Below, in pieces: positions 42,074-50,516 of a stretch of 64,000 nucleotides of DNA. The number at the start of each line of letters is the position of its first letter. Positions within the stretch are counted from its first letter, which is position 1. The position numbers were made by a program, and so were the translations under genes. Source of the DNA: JADGHX01 sp035760965 (GTDB lineage: Bacteria > Pseudomonadota > Gammaproteobacteria > Steroidobacterales > Steroidobacteraceae); NCBI GenBank assembly GCA_035760965.1, contig DASTRY010000039.1, forward strand, positions 150,044 through 214,043, given 5' to 3'. Below the pieces are notes generated by a model, which was not told the origin of the DNA, searched no databases, and saw only the letters and a list, made by a program, of their open reading frames with translations.

Positions 42074-42838
42074 TCAACCGACCGTCAGACCTCCGTCGGC
42101 GAGCAGCACGTGTCCGGTAATGTACGAAGCCGCGTCCGAGCACAGCCACAGGATCGCTCGCGCGATCTCCTCCGGCTCCGAGATGCGGCCCATCGGCACG
42201 CTCTCCGCGATGACCGACAGATCGATCTTGCCCGCGACCATCCGGTGCAGGAGCCCCGTGTTCACGGGCCCCGGCGCCACCGCATTCACGCGGATGTTCG
42301 AGCGGGCCACTTCGAGCGCCGTCGCTTTCGTGAGCCCGACCACCGCGTGCTTGCTCGCCGTATAGAGTGCGATGTTCGCGATCGGCTGAACACCGGCACT
42401 CGATGCGGTGTTCACAATTGCGCCGCCGCCGTGCGCCAGCATGTGCGGCAGCTGGTACTTGAGCCCGTGCCACACGCCCTTCAGGTTCACGGCGAGCAGG
42501 CGATCGAAATCGTCCGCGGTTTGATCCTGTACCGGGCCGAAGGCACCCTCGGTCCCTGCGTTGTTGACCGCCGCGTGAATGCGCCCGAAGCGCGCAGCCG
42601 CGCGCGCGACGACGTCCGCAACTTCCGCTTCGCGCGCGACATCGGCCTCCACGAACTCGGCGGCGACGCTGCCCAACGCGTTGATTTCGTCGGCCAGCGA
42701 GCGGCCGCGTTCGGCGCCGAGCCCGGCCGCGAACACGTTCGCGCCGGCCGCGGCGAACGCGAGCGCAGTCGCGCGCCCAATGCCCTCGGTCGCGCCGATC
42801 ACGAGCGCGGTTTTGCCGGAAAAATCGAGGTGCGCCAT
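42074..42838 (-). CDS. Short-chain dehydrogenase/reductase
   Basis: A 254-residue classical SDR. The cofactor motif is VIGATEGIGRATALAFAAAG (T/AGxxxGxG variant), the NNAG motif is AAVNNAGTEGA, the Ser is in VNTASSAGVQ, and the catalytic Tyr-x-x-x-Lys is LYTASKHAVV. The C-terminus YITGHVLLADGGLTVG is typical. ATG at 42838 is used; a TTG at 42850 is an alternative start. It oxidises or reduces a hydroxyl of an unknown substrate, perhaps a dihydrodiol or alcohol in the aromatic pathway. It lies between the signal-bearing NmrA-like gene and the dioxygenase. Confidence 0.88.
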   Translation of the reverse strand: MAHLDFSGKTALVIGATEGIGRATALAFAAAGANVFAAGLGAERGRSLADEINALGSVAAEFVEADVAREAEVADVVARAAARFGRIHAAVNNAGTEGAFGPVQDQTADDFDRLLAVNLKGVWHGLKYQLPHMLAHGGGAIVNTASSAGVQPIANIALYTASKHAVVGLTKATALEVARSNIRVNAVAPGPVNTGLLHRMVAGKIDLSVIAESVPMGRISEPEEIARAILWLCSDAASYITGHVLLADGGLTVG

Positions 42839-42853
42839 GGCGGAGCCCAAGTC

Positions 42854-43849
42854 TCAGCGTCCGCCCGCGGAGACGGGCACGAGCAGCTGCGCTTTGTTGT
42901 GCACGAGCAGATCGTGCACGGATTGCGGCGGATGGCCCAGCAGAATCTCGAGCGCATCGCTCTTGATGTTGATCGCGCTCATGCGCGTCGCGATCCCGAA
43001 GCTCGCGGCCGCCTTTGCGGCTTCGGGCGACATGCCGGATTTCACGAGCATCTCGATGTACGTGGCGTCGTTCATGTCGACGACGCGCACCGGCTTGCCA
43101 GTCACCTGCGTCAGCATCGCCGCGAAGTCGTGCTCGCTGATGAGATCGGGGCCTGTGATCTCGTACGTCTGGCCCTCGTGTCCGGGCGTGGTCAGCACCA
43201 CGGCCGCGGCGGTCGCGCAGTCGCGGCGCGAAACCGGCGCCCACACGCCGCGTCCCGAGTTCGATAGGAGGATTCCCGAGGCCACCGCGCGCCGGCCCTT
43301 CTCGATCAAGCCCTCGGCGTAGAGTTGATTGCGCAGGATCGTGTACGGGATGCCGCTCTTGCGGAGCGCCTCCTCGGTGAGGCGATGATCGCGAGTCACC
43401 GCAGCCGGATTTTCCGGAACCGCGTTCACCCACGACGTGTAGACGATGTGCCGAATGCCCGCGCGGCGCGCGGCATCGATGGCCGCTGCGTGCTGGGCCA
43501 CGCGATCCCCGCCGTTCGTGCTGATGAGCAGCATCTGCTTGCCGCCCGCAAAGGCGGCCGGCAAGCCGTCCGGCTTGGTGAAATCGCCATGGCGGATCTG
43601 CGCGCCGCGCTCGGCGAGGAACGACAGCTTCTCGGGCGTGCGCGTGACGAGAATCAGCCGGTCCGGCGAGACATTGCGCGCGAGCAGCGCGTCGATGGTT
43701 TCGCCGGCGAGCCCGCCGGAGGCCCCGGTGATGACGATGGCGTCGGCAGGCGCGTCCTTCTTGCCGCCATCGCTCGAATCCGCGGCCACAGCGGCAAAGG
43801 GCGCACACAGCGCCAGGAGCAGCACTGGAATGAAGCGGCGCCGGAACAT
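42854..43849 (-). CDS. NmrA-like NAD(P)-binding protein with Sec signal peptide
   Basis: A 331-residue atypical SDR (NmrA/QOR2-like). The N-terminus MFRRRFIPVLLLALCAPFAA followed by VAADSSDGGKKDAPAD is a clear Sec signal and cleavage region. The mature protein then starts with AIVITGASGGLAGETIDALL, a complete dinucleotide-binding motif. QMLLISTNGGDRVAQH and HIVYTSWVNAVPEN follow the QOR2-like pattern, with Tyr/Ser. NAD(P)-dependent enzymes are rarely exported through Sec because cofactor is scarce in the periplasm, so either the cofactor is tightly bound or the protein serves another role. First member of the tight SDR/dioxygenase/ligase run. Confidence 0.8.
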   Translation of the reverse strand: MFRRRFIPVLLLALCAPFAAVAADSSDGGKKDAPADAIVITGASGGLAGETIDALLARNVSPDRLILVTRTPEKLSFLAERGAQIRHGDFTKPDGLPAAFAGGKQMLLISTNGGDRVAQHAAAIDAARRAGIRHIVYTSWVNAVPENPAAVTRDHRLTEEALRKSGIPYTILRNQLYAEGLIEKGRRAVASGILLSNSGRGVWAPVSRRDCATAAAVVLTTPGHEGQTYEITGPDLISEHDFAAMLTQVTGKPVRVVDMNDATYIEMLVKSGMSPEAAKAAASFGIATRMSAINIKSDALEILLGHPPQSVHDLLVHNKAQLLVPVSAGGR

Positions 43850-43943
43850 ATTCGCGAGCGACTCCCCTTCGATGGGCGCGGCTAAGATGCCCCGGCCTCC
43901 GCCGGAGCGCAATGGAACCTCGGCCGCTGGCCGTTTCAGGGAC

Positions 43944-44708
43944 TTACGGCTGCAGGACCGGCGTCACGCGCGCGATCTGGCGCTTCATGATGTCCGCGAA
44001 CACCGGCTTCAGTTTCGCGATCTCGGTGTCCGGCACCGTCTTCAAGTCGGTCGGCGGCGTGAAGTCCGCCCACTCGTAGATGTAGCTGCCGCCCCACTCG
44101 CGATGCTCGAGCCGCACCCCGTCCGTCGTCTTCTGGATGACGAGCATTTGCGTCAGGTTGAAGACAACCGGCTTGGCGATGCCGGCCGGCTCGTCGCTGG
44201 TCGAGAAGCCCCAGCCCTGGATGTACTCCGGCAGCTTCTTCAGCCGATTGCCCTCGACCGACTCCGGGTCGGAGTTCGGCCCGGGTGCGATCACGATGAG
44301 CGCCGAGAGGTTCTCCTCCATGATCACGCGCTGCAGCTCTTCGAGGCAGCCGCGCGCCAGCTTGGTCCCCGTCGGATTGGACATGAGCCACGACTGCTTC
44401 TGCCGCCGCAGCAGCTCGCTCGCCTGCAGCGACACGGGCTCGAGGCCGATGTTCGTCAGCGACCAGATGAGCGGCTCGTCGATGACGTCGGCCACCGACC
44501 AGCTCGCGCGATAGGTGCGCAGGAAGCTCTTCACCTGCGATGCGCCGACGTGAAAGTGAGTCACATCCGGCGTCATCATGTCGATGATGCCAATGCGCCC
44601 GCCCTTGGGAATCGCCAGCGGCAACTCCGCTGCGCTCACTGTCCCGACCCCCACAATGGCTGCGAGCAACGCCCATCCCGCAACCCAGATCGCCCTGATC
44701 CTCGACAC
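43944..44708 (-). CDS. Secreted hypothetical protein
   Basis: A 254-residue exported protein. The signal peptide is AIWVAGWALLAAIVGVGTVS followed by AAELP. The mature part begins PLAIPKGGRIGIIDMMTPDV, THFHVGASQVKSFLRTYRAS, with LSALIVIAPGPNSDPESVEG in the middle and an all-beta/alpha mixture after it. No catalytic motif or named domain was recognised. It is placed upstream of the NmrA-like gene by 94 bases and divergent from the Rieske oxygenase gene. Similar orphan secreted proteins occur in catabolic clusters; function is unknown. Confidence 0.7.
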   Translation of the reverse strand: MSRIRAIWVAGWALLAAIVGVGTVSAAELPLAIPKGGRIGIIDMMTPDVTHFHVGASQVKSFLRTYRASWSVADVIDEPLIWSLTNIGLEPVSLQASELLRRQKQSWLMSNPTGTKLARGCLEELQRVIMEENLSALIVIAPGPNSDPESVEGNRLKKLPEYIQGWGFSTSDEPAGIAKPVVFNLTQMLVIQKTTDGVRLEHREWGGSYIYEWADFTPPTDLKTVPDTEIAKLKPVFADIMKRQIARVTPVLQP

Positions 44709-44940
44709 GCTCCACCTCCCACCGGCATGGCCGGGTGTGCGCGCCGCTTCCAGCAGCGCTCGTGTGCATGACGCCCCCCTGAGCGTTCACGACCGATTTT
44801 TGCGGCGGGAACTTTTACATGCGCGGCCAACGCAGGCAACAGGGATGGCCGGCGCTCGGGCAGTCCCCGCGCGTGACGTTGCGGCAGCGGCGCAACGCGC
44901 TCAGTCTCGGCTCACAGGACGTCTCAGGAGGCAAGCCGCG
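44709..44940. promoter_or_regulatory. Divergent promoter region of the Rieske/catabolic block
   Basis: Just over 230 bases separate the secreted hypothetical gene and the Rieske oxygenase gene, which run apart. It should hold the promoters of both. GGAGG near 44927 is the ribosome-binding site for the oxygenase. No operator palindrome was recognised, and no regulator gene is adjacent. Confidence 0.4.
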
Positions 44941-46149
44941 ATGAGCGATCAACCCACCCGCATCCCTGCGCGCGATGGCAGCGCCTACGGCCGTCCCCCG
45001 CAGCATTCGAACAAGCTGCTCACGGAGGTCGGGCCCGGAACACCGTGCGGCGAGCTGATGCGCCGCTACTGGCATCCGATTGCGCGCTCGGCGGACGTGC
45101 GCGATCTGCCGCGCAAGGTGAAGATCCTGGGCGAAGAGCTGATCCTCTTTCGCGACGCGAAGGGCCGTGCGGGCCTGCTCTATCCGCGCTGCATGCATCG
45201 GGGCACTTCGCTCTTCTACGGCCGCATCGAGCCCGAAGGCATCCGCTGCTGCTATCACGGCTGGTTGTTCGATGTGCAGGGGAAGTGCCTCGAGCAGCCC
45301 TGCGAGCCGGACGGCGGGCGCCACCGTGATGCCGCGCGTCAGCCGTGGTATCCGGTGGAGGAGCGCTACGGCCTCGTGTTCGCGTATCTCGGCCCGCCCG
45401 AGAAGAAGCCGGTGCTGCCTCGTTACGACAATCTCGAGAATCTCGCGCCCGACGAGGAATTCTGGACGTCCGTCGGCGGGTTCGGCGCGACCGGCGATGC
45501 GTCGTTGGACGTGGTGCCGTACAGCTGGCTGCAGATGAACGACAACATCATGGATCCATTCCATGTGCTCGTGCTGCACACGACGTTCAGCGGCGTGCAG
45601 TTCCATCAGCAATTCGCGGTGATGCCGAAGTGCGACTTCTACTACGCCGACCACGGCGTGTGTTACTCGGCCGTACGCCAGCTCGACGACGGACGCGAGG
45701 TCGATCGCATCTCCTCGTGGCTCATGCCCAACATCATGAGCGTGCCCGACATCCGCTTCAAAGAAGGCCAGTCGTCGGGCGTGTCATGGGTCGTGCCGGT
45801 CGACGACTCGCATTACGTGCAGGCGATGGTCATGAAGATGCCGCGCGGCGCCCCGGGGTTCGCGCTGCGCATCAACGGCAAGACATGGGGGGAGATGACG
45901 CCCGAAGAGCACCAGCGCTTCCCGGGCGACTACGAGGCGCAGGCGGGCCAGGGGCCGATCTCGCTGCACTCGGAAGAGCATCTCGTGACGAGCGATCGCG
46001 GCATCATGCTGCAGCGGAAGATGCTGGAGAAGCAGATCGAGATCGTGGCGCGCGGCGGTGATCCCGCCGGCGTCACGTTCGATCCGGAGAAGGCGCTCGT
46101 GAAAATCCGCTCGGGGAATTTCTATCGCGCGGCGCGCGCCGCCGGCTGA
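44941..46149 (+). CDS. Rieske non-haem iron oxygenase, alpha subunit (phthalate 4,5-dioxygenase-like)
   Basis: A 402-residue ring-hydroxylating oxygenase. The Rieske [2Fe-2S] site is complete: PRCMHRGTSLF (C-x-H) and IRCCYHGWLFD (C-x-x-H). The mononuclear iron site is in the stretch NDNIMDPFHVLVLH, giving the D-x-x-H-x4-H pattern. The opening KLLTEVGPGTPCGELMRRYW resembles the phthalate dioxygenase/vanillate demethylase-type single-subunit group. These need a separate reductase, which is not in the window. ATG at 44941 has GGAGG upstream. It probably hydroxylates or demethylates an aromatic acid feeding the divergent gene cluster. Confidence 0.9.
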   Translation: MSDQPTRIPARDGSAYGRPPQHSNKLLTEVGPGTPCGELMRRYWHPIARSADVRDLPRKVKILGEELILFRDAKGRAGLLYPRCMHRGTSLFYGRIEPEGIRCCYHGWLFDVQGKCLEQPCEPDGGRHRDAARQPWYPVEERYGLVFAYLGPPEKKPVLPRYDNLENLAPDEEFWTSVGGFGATGDASLDVVPYSWLQMNDNIMDPFHVLVLHTTFSGVQFHQQFAVMPKCDFYYADHGVCYSAVRQLDDGREVDRISSWLMPNIMSVPDIRFKEGQSSGVSWVVPVDDSHYVQAMVMKMPRGAPGFALRINGKTWGEMTPEEHQRFPGDYEAQAGQGPISLHSEEHLVTSDRGIMLQRKMLEKQIEIVARGGDPAGVTFDPEKALVKIRSGNFYRAARAAG

Positions 46150-46150
46150 G

Positions 46151-47176
46151 CTACTTGGTGGGCTCGCCCGTCGCGACGAACGTCTGCGACGAGGACGAGA
46201 TGATGGCGGCCCCGTCGTGCACGCCCTGCACGTTCATCGGCGCGCTCTGCAGGTATCGCAGCGAATTCGCGCGCATCTCGGACTGCCAGGCCTGGTAGTC
46301 GCGATAGCGCTCGTACTGATCCTTGCTGAGCACGCTCTTCGCGCGGTCGAGGAACGCCTTGTCGAAGTCTTCTTCCCACTTCATCGACGCCTTGATCAGC
46401 TCCTCCCGCGGCAGGCCGTCCTGCGGGGTCGGGCGAGGATTGAGCATGCTCTGCTCGATCGCGATGTCGGTGAGCTGACGCCGCTGATCGTCCGTGAGCG
46501 GCACGTCCATCTGCCGCATCTGCTCGGCCACCATGCTCACGCGACCGCGCTCGGGCAGCGTCTTCTGGTATTCCTGCCATTGCGGCAGCTTGTCCTGCCC
46601 GATGACCGCCGCCACGTCGGCCTCGAACTGCTTCTTCAGATCGGACGCCGGCCTGGGCAGCTGACTCATGAAGCGCGGCTGCTGGTTCGCGAGCACATCG
46701 ATCAGCTTGTCGGCCTGCTCTTGCGACAGGCCCAGCGCGCCGGCGACATCCCCGTATTGCCGCCGCACCATGGCCCTTCTCTGCCAGTTCCAGAAGCGCT
46801 GCGCGGCGGGCGACTGCTGCGTCGGGGACCACGACCGGAAGTTGATCGGGGCACCGCCGTTTGCGGCTTCCGACCGCGCGGTCAACGCGTACTGAACGGG
46901 TCCAGGCGGCCGGGCGGCCGCGGCAGCGCCGTCCGCTGCGCGAGTCGCCCAGGTCTGAGAGGTATTGGCCTGCGGCGGCTGCTGGGCTTCCATCAGCTGC
47001 TGCTGGAGAACGCCCTGCGCTCTTTCGAGCTCGCGGATTCGCGCCTCGCTCTTCTGGCTGGCGACAAGCGCGGCGTCGGCGCGCTCGCGCTCCGCGCTCG
47101 CACGCTGGGCGAACTGCACCGTCGTGACGGCCAACGCGGAGGTGGCAACGAGAAGCAGAGGAATGAGTGCTTTCAT
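46151..47176 (-). CDS. Exported or membrane-anchored coiled-coil protein of unknown function
   Basis: A 341-residue protein starting with signal-anchor sequence MKALIPLLLVATSALAVTTV. Residues 25-65 form a coiled coil (AERERADAALVASQKSEARI, RELERAQGVLQQQLMEAQQ), followed by a Pro/Ala linker. The remainder is helical and charged and includes two similar EQ-rich segments (GALGLSQEQADKLIDVLANQ and VPLTDDQRRQLTDIAIEQSM), the L-(S/T)-x-(E/D)-Q pattern seen in Spy/CpxP-like chaperone repeats. The start at 47176 begins the hydrophobic segment. It is divergent from the MarR gene. A periplasmic stress or folding role is inference. Confidence 0.65.
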   Translation of the reverse strand: MKALIPLLLVATSALAVTTVQFAQRASAERERADAALVASQKSEARIRELERAQGVLQQQLMEAQQPPQANTSQTWATRAADGAAAAARPPGPVQYALTARSEAANGGAPINFRSWSPTQQSPAAQRFWNWQRRAMVRRQYGDVAGALGLSQEQADKLIDVLANQQPRFMSQLPRPASDLKKQFEADVAAVIGQDKLPQWQEYQKTLPERGRVSMVAEQMRQMDVPLTDDQRRQLTDIAIEQSMLNPRPTPQDGLPREELIKASMKWEEDFDKAFLDRAKSVLSKDQYERYRDYQAWQSEMRANSLRYLQSAPMNVQGVHDGAAIISSSSQTFVATGEPTK

Positions 47177-47235
47177 ATTCTGGCTTCCTTGCAAGCACGC
47201 ATACACTAGCACTTTATGGTGCCATCATCCGCTCC

Positions 47236-47886
47236 ATGACACGCAAGACCTCGAGGGACGAAACGCTGCGGACGTTTCGCACGCTCGCCTCGTTCCGGCT
47301 GCACATGCTGGCCCGTCTGTCCGAGCGCTTCTACGAGGAGTTCTACCAGCGCGAATTCGGGCTCTCGCTGGTCGAGTGCCGGCTGATCGGCATCACCGGC
47401 GGCTACGGGCAAGTCACCTTCAAGCGCGTGTGTCAGGAGGCGAGCCTCGACAAGAGCCACGCGAGCCGGCTGCTCGATCGGCTCATCCGCCGCCGCCTGC
47501 TGCAAAAGGTATGCAACCCTTCCGATCAGCGCTCGGTGATGCTGACGCTGACCGGCGCCGGGCGCGATACGCACCGCGCGCTGCACGCAGCGGCGACGCG
47601 TCTCGCCGACGAGTGGCTCTCGGTGCTGAGCGTCGACGCGCGGCGCGAATTTCAAGAATCGATGGTGAAGCTCACCGAGCAGATTCGCGCGATGAGCGAG
47701 GCGGAGAGCCGCCGCAAGCGTGGCGCGCGTCGCCGACCCGTCAAGGCCGTGCGCATCAAAGCGGCGTCAGGATCGGAACCGCCCCTGCCCGAGGTAGTCG
47801 TAGATCGCAAGATGGCCCGTCAGCTCTACGATCTGCTCGGTACGGCGCTCGGCAACGGCACAGGGGCGCCGAACCGCCGCGGTTAA
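47236..47886 (+). CDS. MarR-family transcriptional regulator
   Basis: A 216-residue regulator. The winged helix (about 35-130) reads FGLSLVECRLIGITGGYGQV, VCQEASLDKSHASRLLDRLI, RRRLLQKVCNPSDQRSVMLT with the D-x-R wing. It has an extra C-terminal extension of about 60 residues, Arg/Lys-rich (SRRKRGARRRPVKAVRIKAA) and then acidic-hydrophobic, beyond the usual 140-170-residue family length. ATG at 47236. It is divergent from the coiled-coil protein gene across about 60 bases, so it may control it; the two-component genes follow downstream on the same strand. Confidence 0.85.
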   Translation: MTRKTSRDETLRTFRTLASFRLHMLARLSERFYEEFYQREFGLSLVECRLIGITGGYGQVTFKRVCQEASLDKSHASRLLDRLIRRRLLQKVCNPSDQRSVMLTLTGAGRDTHRALHAAATRLADEWLSVLSVDARREFQESMVKLTEQIRAMSEAESRRKRGARRRPVKAVRIKAASGSEPPLPEVVVDRKMARQLYDLLGTALGNGTGAPNRRG

Positions 47887-47954
47887 CATTTCCTTACAAG
47901 GCCCGGCGTTGCCGCGCTCGCCCCGCCCGCCGGCTTGTCTTTAAATGGGCAACC

Positions 47955-48674
47955 ATGCAAGACCGACCTCACATCCTCGTGGTCGACGATGACCGCGAGA
48001 TCCGCCGCCTCCTCGGCGAATATCTCGACAAGAACGGCTACCGCTCGACCGCCGTGCCCGACGGCAAGGGCATGCGGCGCGCGCTCGAGACCTCCGCGCC
48101 GAACCTGATCGTGCTCGACCTGATGCTGCCCGGCGAAGGCGGGCTCGCGTTGTGCCGCGAAGTGCGCGCGCGCTCGCAGGTGCCGATCGTCATGCTCACC
48201 GCGCTCGGCGACGAGCCGGATCGCATTCTCGGCTTCGAGTGCGGCGCCGACGACTATGTCGTGAAGCCCTTCAATCCGCGCGAGCTGCTGGTGCGCATTC
48301 GCGCGGTGCTCCGCCGCGCGGCGCACGCCCCGCGCGATCCGGATGCGAGCGAGGTCAAGGCGTACAAGTTTGCCGGCTTCCGTCTGGACACCACGACGCG
48401 CACACTCATGCGGCCCGACGGCACCGAGGCCGCGCTGAACGGCGCGGAATATCGCTTGTTGTCGATTCTCCTGAGCCATCCGAGCCGCGTGCTCTCGCGG
48501 GTGCAGATCATGGAGCTGGCGCGCGGCCGCGATCTGGATCCCTTCGATCGCAGCATCGACGTGCGCATCAGCCGGCTGCGCCAGCGGCTCGGGGACGATG
48601 CGCGCGCGGCGTCCATCATCAAGACCGTTTACGGCGAAGGCTACGTCATGGGTGTCGCGGTCGAGACGGAGTAG
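47955..48674 (+). CDS. OmpR-family DNA-binding response regulator
   Basis: A 239-residue regulator. The receiver domain (5-118) has the acidic pocket VDDD at 10-13, phospho-acceptor Asp55 in LIVLDLMLPGEGG, Thr in VMLTALGD and Lys in YVVKPFNPRELL. The C-terminal winged helix (about 140-237) includes LNGAEYRLLSILLSHPSRVL and SIDVRISRLRQRLGDD, TVYGEGYVMG. It closely resembles OmpR. It is followed after 15 bases by its likely cognate histidine kinase. ATG at 47955. Confidence 0.92.
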   Translation: MQDRPHILVVDDDREIRRLLGEYLDKNGYRSTAVPDGKGMRRALETSAPNLIVLDLMLPGEGGLALCREVRARSQVPIVMLTALGDEPDRILGFECGADDYVVKPFNPRELLVRIRAVLRRAAHAPRDPDASEVKAYKFAGFRLDTTTRTLMRPDGTEAALNGAEYRLLSILLSHPSRVLSRVQIMELARGRDLDPFDRSIDVRISRLRQRLGDDARAASIIKTVYGEGYVMGVAVETE

Positions 48675-48689
48675 CGCCGTGCCCACTTC

Positions 48690-50393
48690 ATGACGCTCGT
48701 TCCGCAGTCTTTGTTCGGACGGCTGTTCGCCGCGCTGGTCGGCGTCATCGTCATCACGCTGCTCCTCATCGTGCTGCTCATCGTCCGTGAGCGGCGCGAT
48801 CTCGCCTTTCTCGGCACCGGTGCGTGGAACACCACGAAAGCCATCGCCGAAACCAGCGAGACGCTCGCGAATCTCTCGGGCAGCGAGCGCACGGCCGCGA
48901 TCGAGAATCTGCGCCAGCATCCGCTGGTGCTCGAAGATCTGCGCAGCCGCCGGCCGGTACTGCGGCCCGAAGAGCTGCGGGCCATGCAGAGCTCGTTCGC
49001 CGCGCAGCTCCGGCGTCAGCTCGGGCCCGGCTATCGCGTCGTCGTCGAGCGCGCATCGCGGTCGCGCACCCCGGAGGTCATTCACGTCGAAGGCGCGCGT
49101 CGTGTGCAGGCGCGCGCTGCGGTCCAGGCCGCGCGCGAAGCCGACGCGCTGGCGGCCGCCGTGGGAGATGCTGCGCGCCCGGGAGATGCCGGCGCTCCGG
49201 GAGATGCCGCGCCCGGGGATGCCGGCACCGCAGATGCCGGCCCCGGAGATGCCCCCGACGCCACCGATGCCGCTGACTCGCCCGCTCGTGCCCCGAGCGA
49301 CCGCGAGGTTCGCGCGAATCGCGCCGACCGCGCGGGGCGCCCTCGACCCGGCCGCAACCTGTTCCTCGCGTTCATGTACGACGTGACGGTCACGCTTCCG
49401 GATGGCCAGAACGTCATGTTCCGCGCCGTCGCGCCGCTACCCGCGCCGCCGCTCCCGAGCGCCATCTTCGTCGAGCTGGCGGTGCTCACCGTGATGCTCG
49501 GCATTGCGCTGTTCTTCATGGCGCTCACGATCACACGCCCGCTGCGTGAGCTCGCCACCGCGGCCGATGCGGTGGGACGCGGTGCGTACAACCCGCCGCT
49601 CGCCGAGAAAGGTGCGCGCGAGCTGCGCCAGGCGACGCGTGCATTCAACATCATGCAAGAGCGGCTGCGGCGCTATCTGGAGAGCCGCACGCGCGTGCTC
49701 GCCGCGATGTCGCACGACCTGCGCACGACACTGACGCGATTGCGCCTGCGCGCCGAGTCCATCGACAACGACGAGCTGCGCGTGCGCTTCAGCGCGGACC
49801 TCGACGAGATGGCGCAAATGGTCCAGGGCGCGCTCGGCCTCTTCAAGGATCTGAACGATCAGGAGCCTCCCGAAAGCATCGACCTCGACGCGCTGCTCGC
49901 GAATCTCCAAGCGGACTTCAAGGAGATGGACGCGGACATCACGATCCAGGGCCACACCGACGGTCCGATCTCCGCGAAGCCGCTGGCCTTGAAGCGCTGC
50001 CTCATGAACCTGCTGCACAACGCGATCAAGTACGGGACGCGCGCCACCGTGCTCGTGAGCGATGGCGAGAACGTCGTCATTCGCATCCGCGACGAAGGCC
50101 CGGGCATTCCCGAGGAGGCGCTCGATCAGGTCTTCGAGCCCTTCTTCCGCATCGATGCCTCGCGCAATCGCGATACGGGCGGCGCCGGTCTCGGCCTCAG
50201 CATCGCGCGCGACATTGCGCAGGCCCACGGTGGCTCGATCACGCTGCGCAATCTGCCGACGGGTGGGCTCGAAGCGGTGCTGACTCTCCCGCGCGCAGCG
50301 ACCGCCGCCACTCCGGCGGAGTCGCGCTCCGGCGCTGCTGCGCCCGCTGCGCCGTCCTCATCTATCGGCTCCGCGGTTCCCATCGAACGGTGA
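48690..50393 (+). CDS. Sensor histidine kinase (EnvZ-type) with repetitive periplasmic segment
   Basis: A 567-residue inner-membrane kinase. Transmembrane segment 1 (about 11-31) is LFAALVGVIVITLLLIVLLI and segment 2 (about 256-277) is ELAVLTVMLGIALFFMALTI. A HAMP domain follows (TRPLRELATAADAVGRGAYN). HisKA has His342 in LAAMSHDLRTTLTRL. HATPase motifs are NLLHNAIKYG, IRDEGPGIPEE and GGAGLGLSIARDI. Between the membrane segments lies a low-complexity stretch (about 155-205) of repeated Pro-Gly-Asp-Ala units, unusual for a sensor domain. The C-terminal 25 residues are Ala-rich and disordered. It pairs with the OmpR-like regulator 15 bases upstream. Confidence 0.9.
   Translation: MTLVPQSLFGRLFAALVGVIVITLLLIVLLIVRERRDLAFLGTGAWNTTKAIAETSETLANLSGSERTAAIENLRQHPLVLEDLRSRRPVLRPEELRAMQSSFAAQLRRQLGPGYRVVVERASRSRTPEVIHVEGARRVQARAAVQAAREADALAAAVGDAARPGDAGAPGDAAPGDAGTADAGPGDAPDATDAADSPARAPSDREVRANRADRAGRPRPGRNLFLAFMYDVTVTLPDGQNVMFRAVAPLPAPPLPSAIFVELAVLTVMLGIALFFMALTITRPLRELATAADAVGRGAYNPPLAEKGARELRQATRAFNIMQERLRRYLESRTRVLAAMSHDLRTTLTRLRLRAESIDNDELRVRFSADLDEMAQMVQGALGLFKDLNDQEPPESIDLDALLANLQADFKEMDADITIQGHTDGPISAKPLALKRCLMNLLHNAIKYGTRATVLVSDGENVVIRIRDEGPGIPEEALDQVFEPFFRIDASRNRDTGGAGLGLSIARDIAQAHGGSITLRNLPTGGLEAVLTLPRAATAATPAESRSGAAAPAAPSSSIGSAVPIER
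49160..49262 (+). repeat. In-frame 15-base imperfect tandem repeat inside the kinase gene
   Basis: The unit is about GGAGATGCCG plus five GC-rich bases, repeated six or seven times with substitutions. Because the period is a multiple of three it encodes Gly-Asp-Ala-x-x blocks. Such repeats can change copy number by slippage without breaking the frame. Confidence 0.7.
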
Positions 50394-50516
50394 TGCAGCG
50401 CTCGCACTGCGGACACGAGGTGAACGAGTGTCCGCAAGCGCGGCCCAGGCAATACTGAGTTACAAGATCGCGCGCTGCGCCTGGAACTGTGGCACATCAC
50501 ATGCTTCTCAGCACGG

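Noticed and set aside
42051..43808. Minus-strand frame continuing upstream of the intradiol dioxygenase through the SDR and NmrA-like genes
   Set aside because: Only the last 294 residues are a recognisable protein. The upstream part is an alternative frame of two genes whose own frames carry full SDR motifs.
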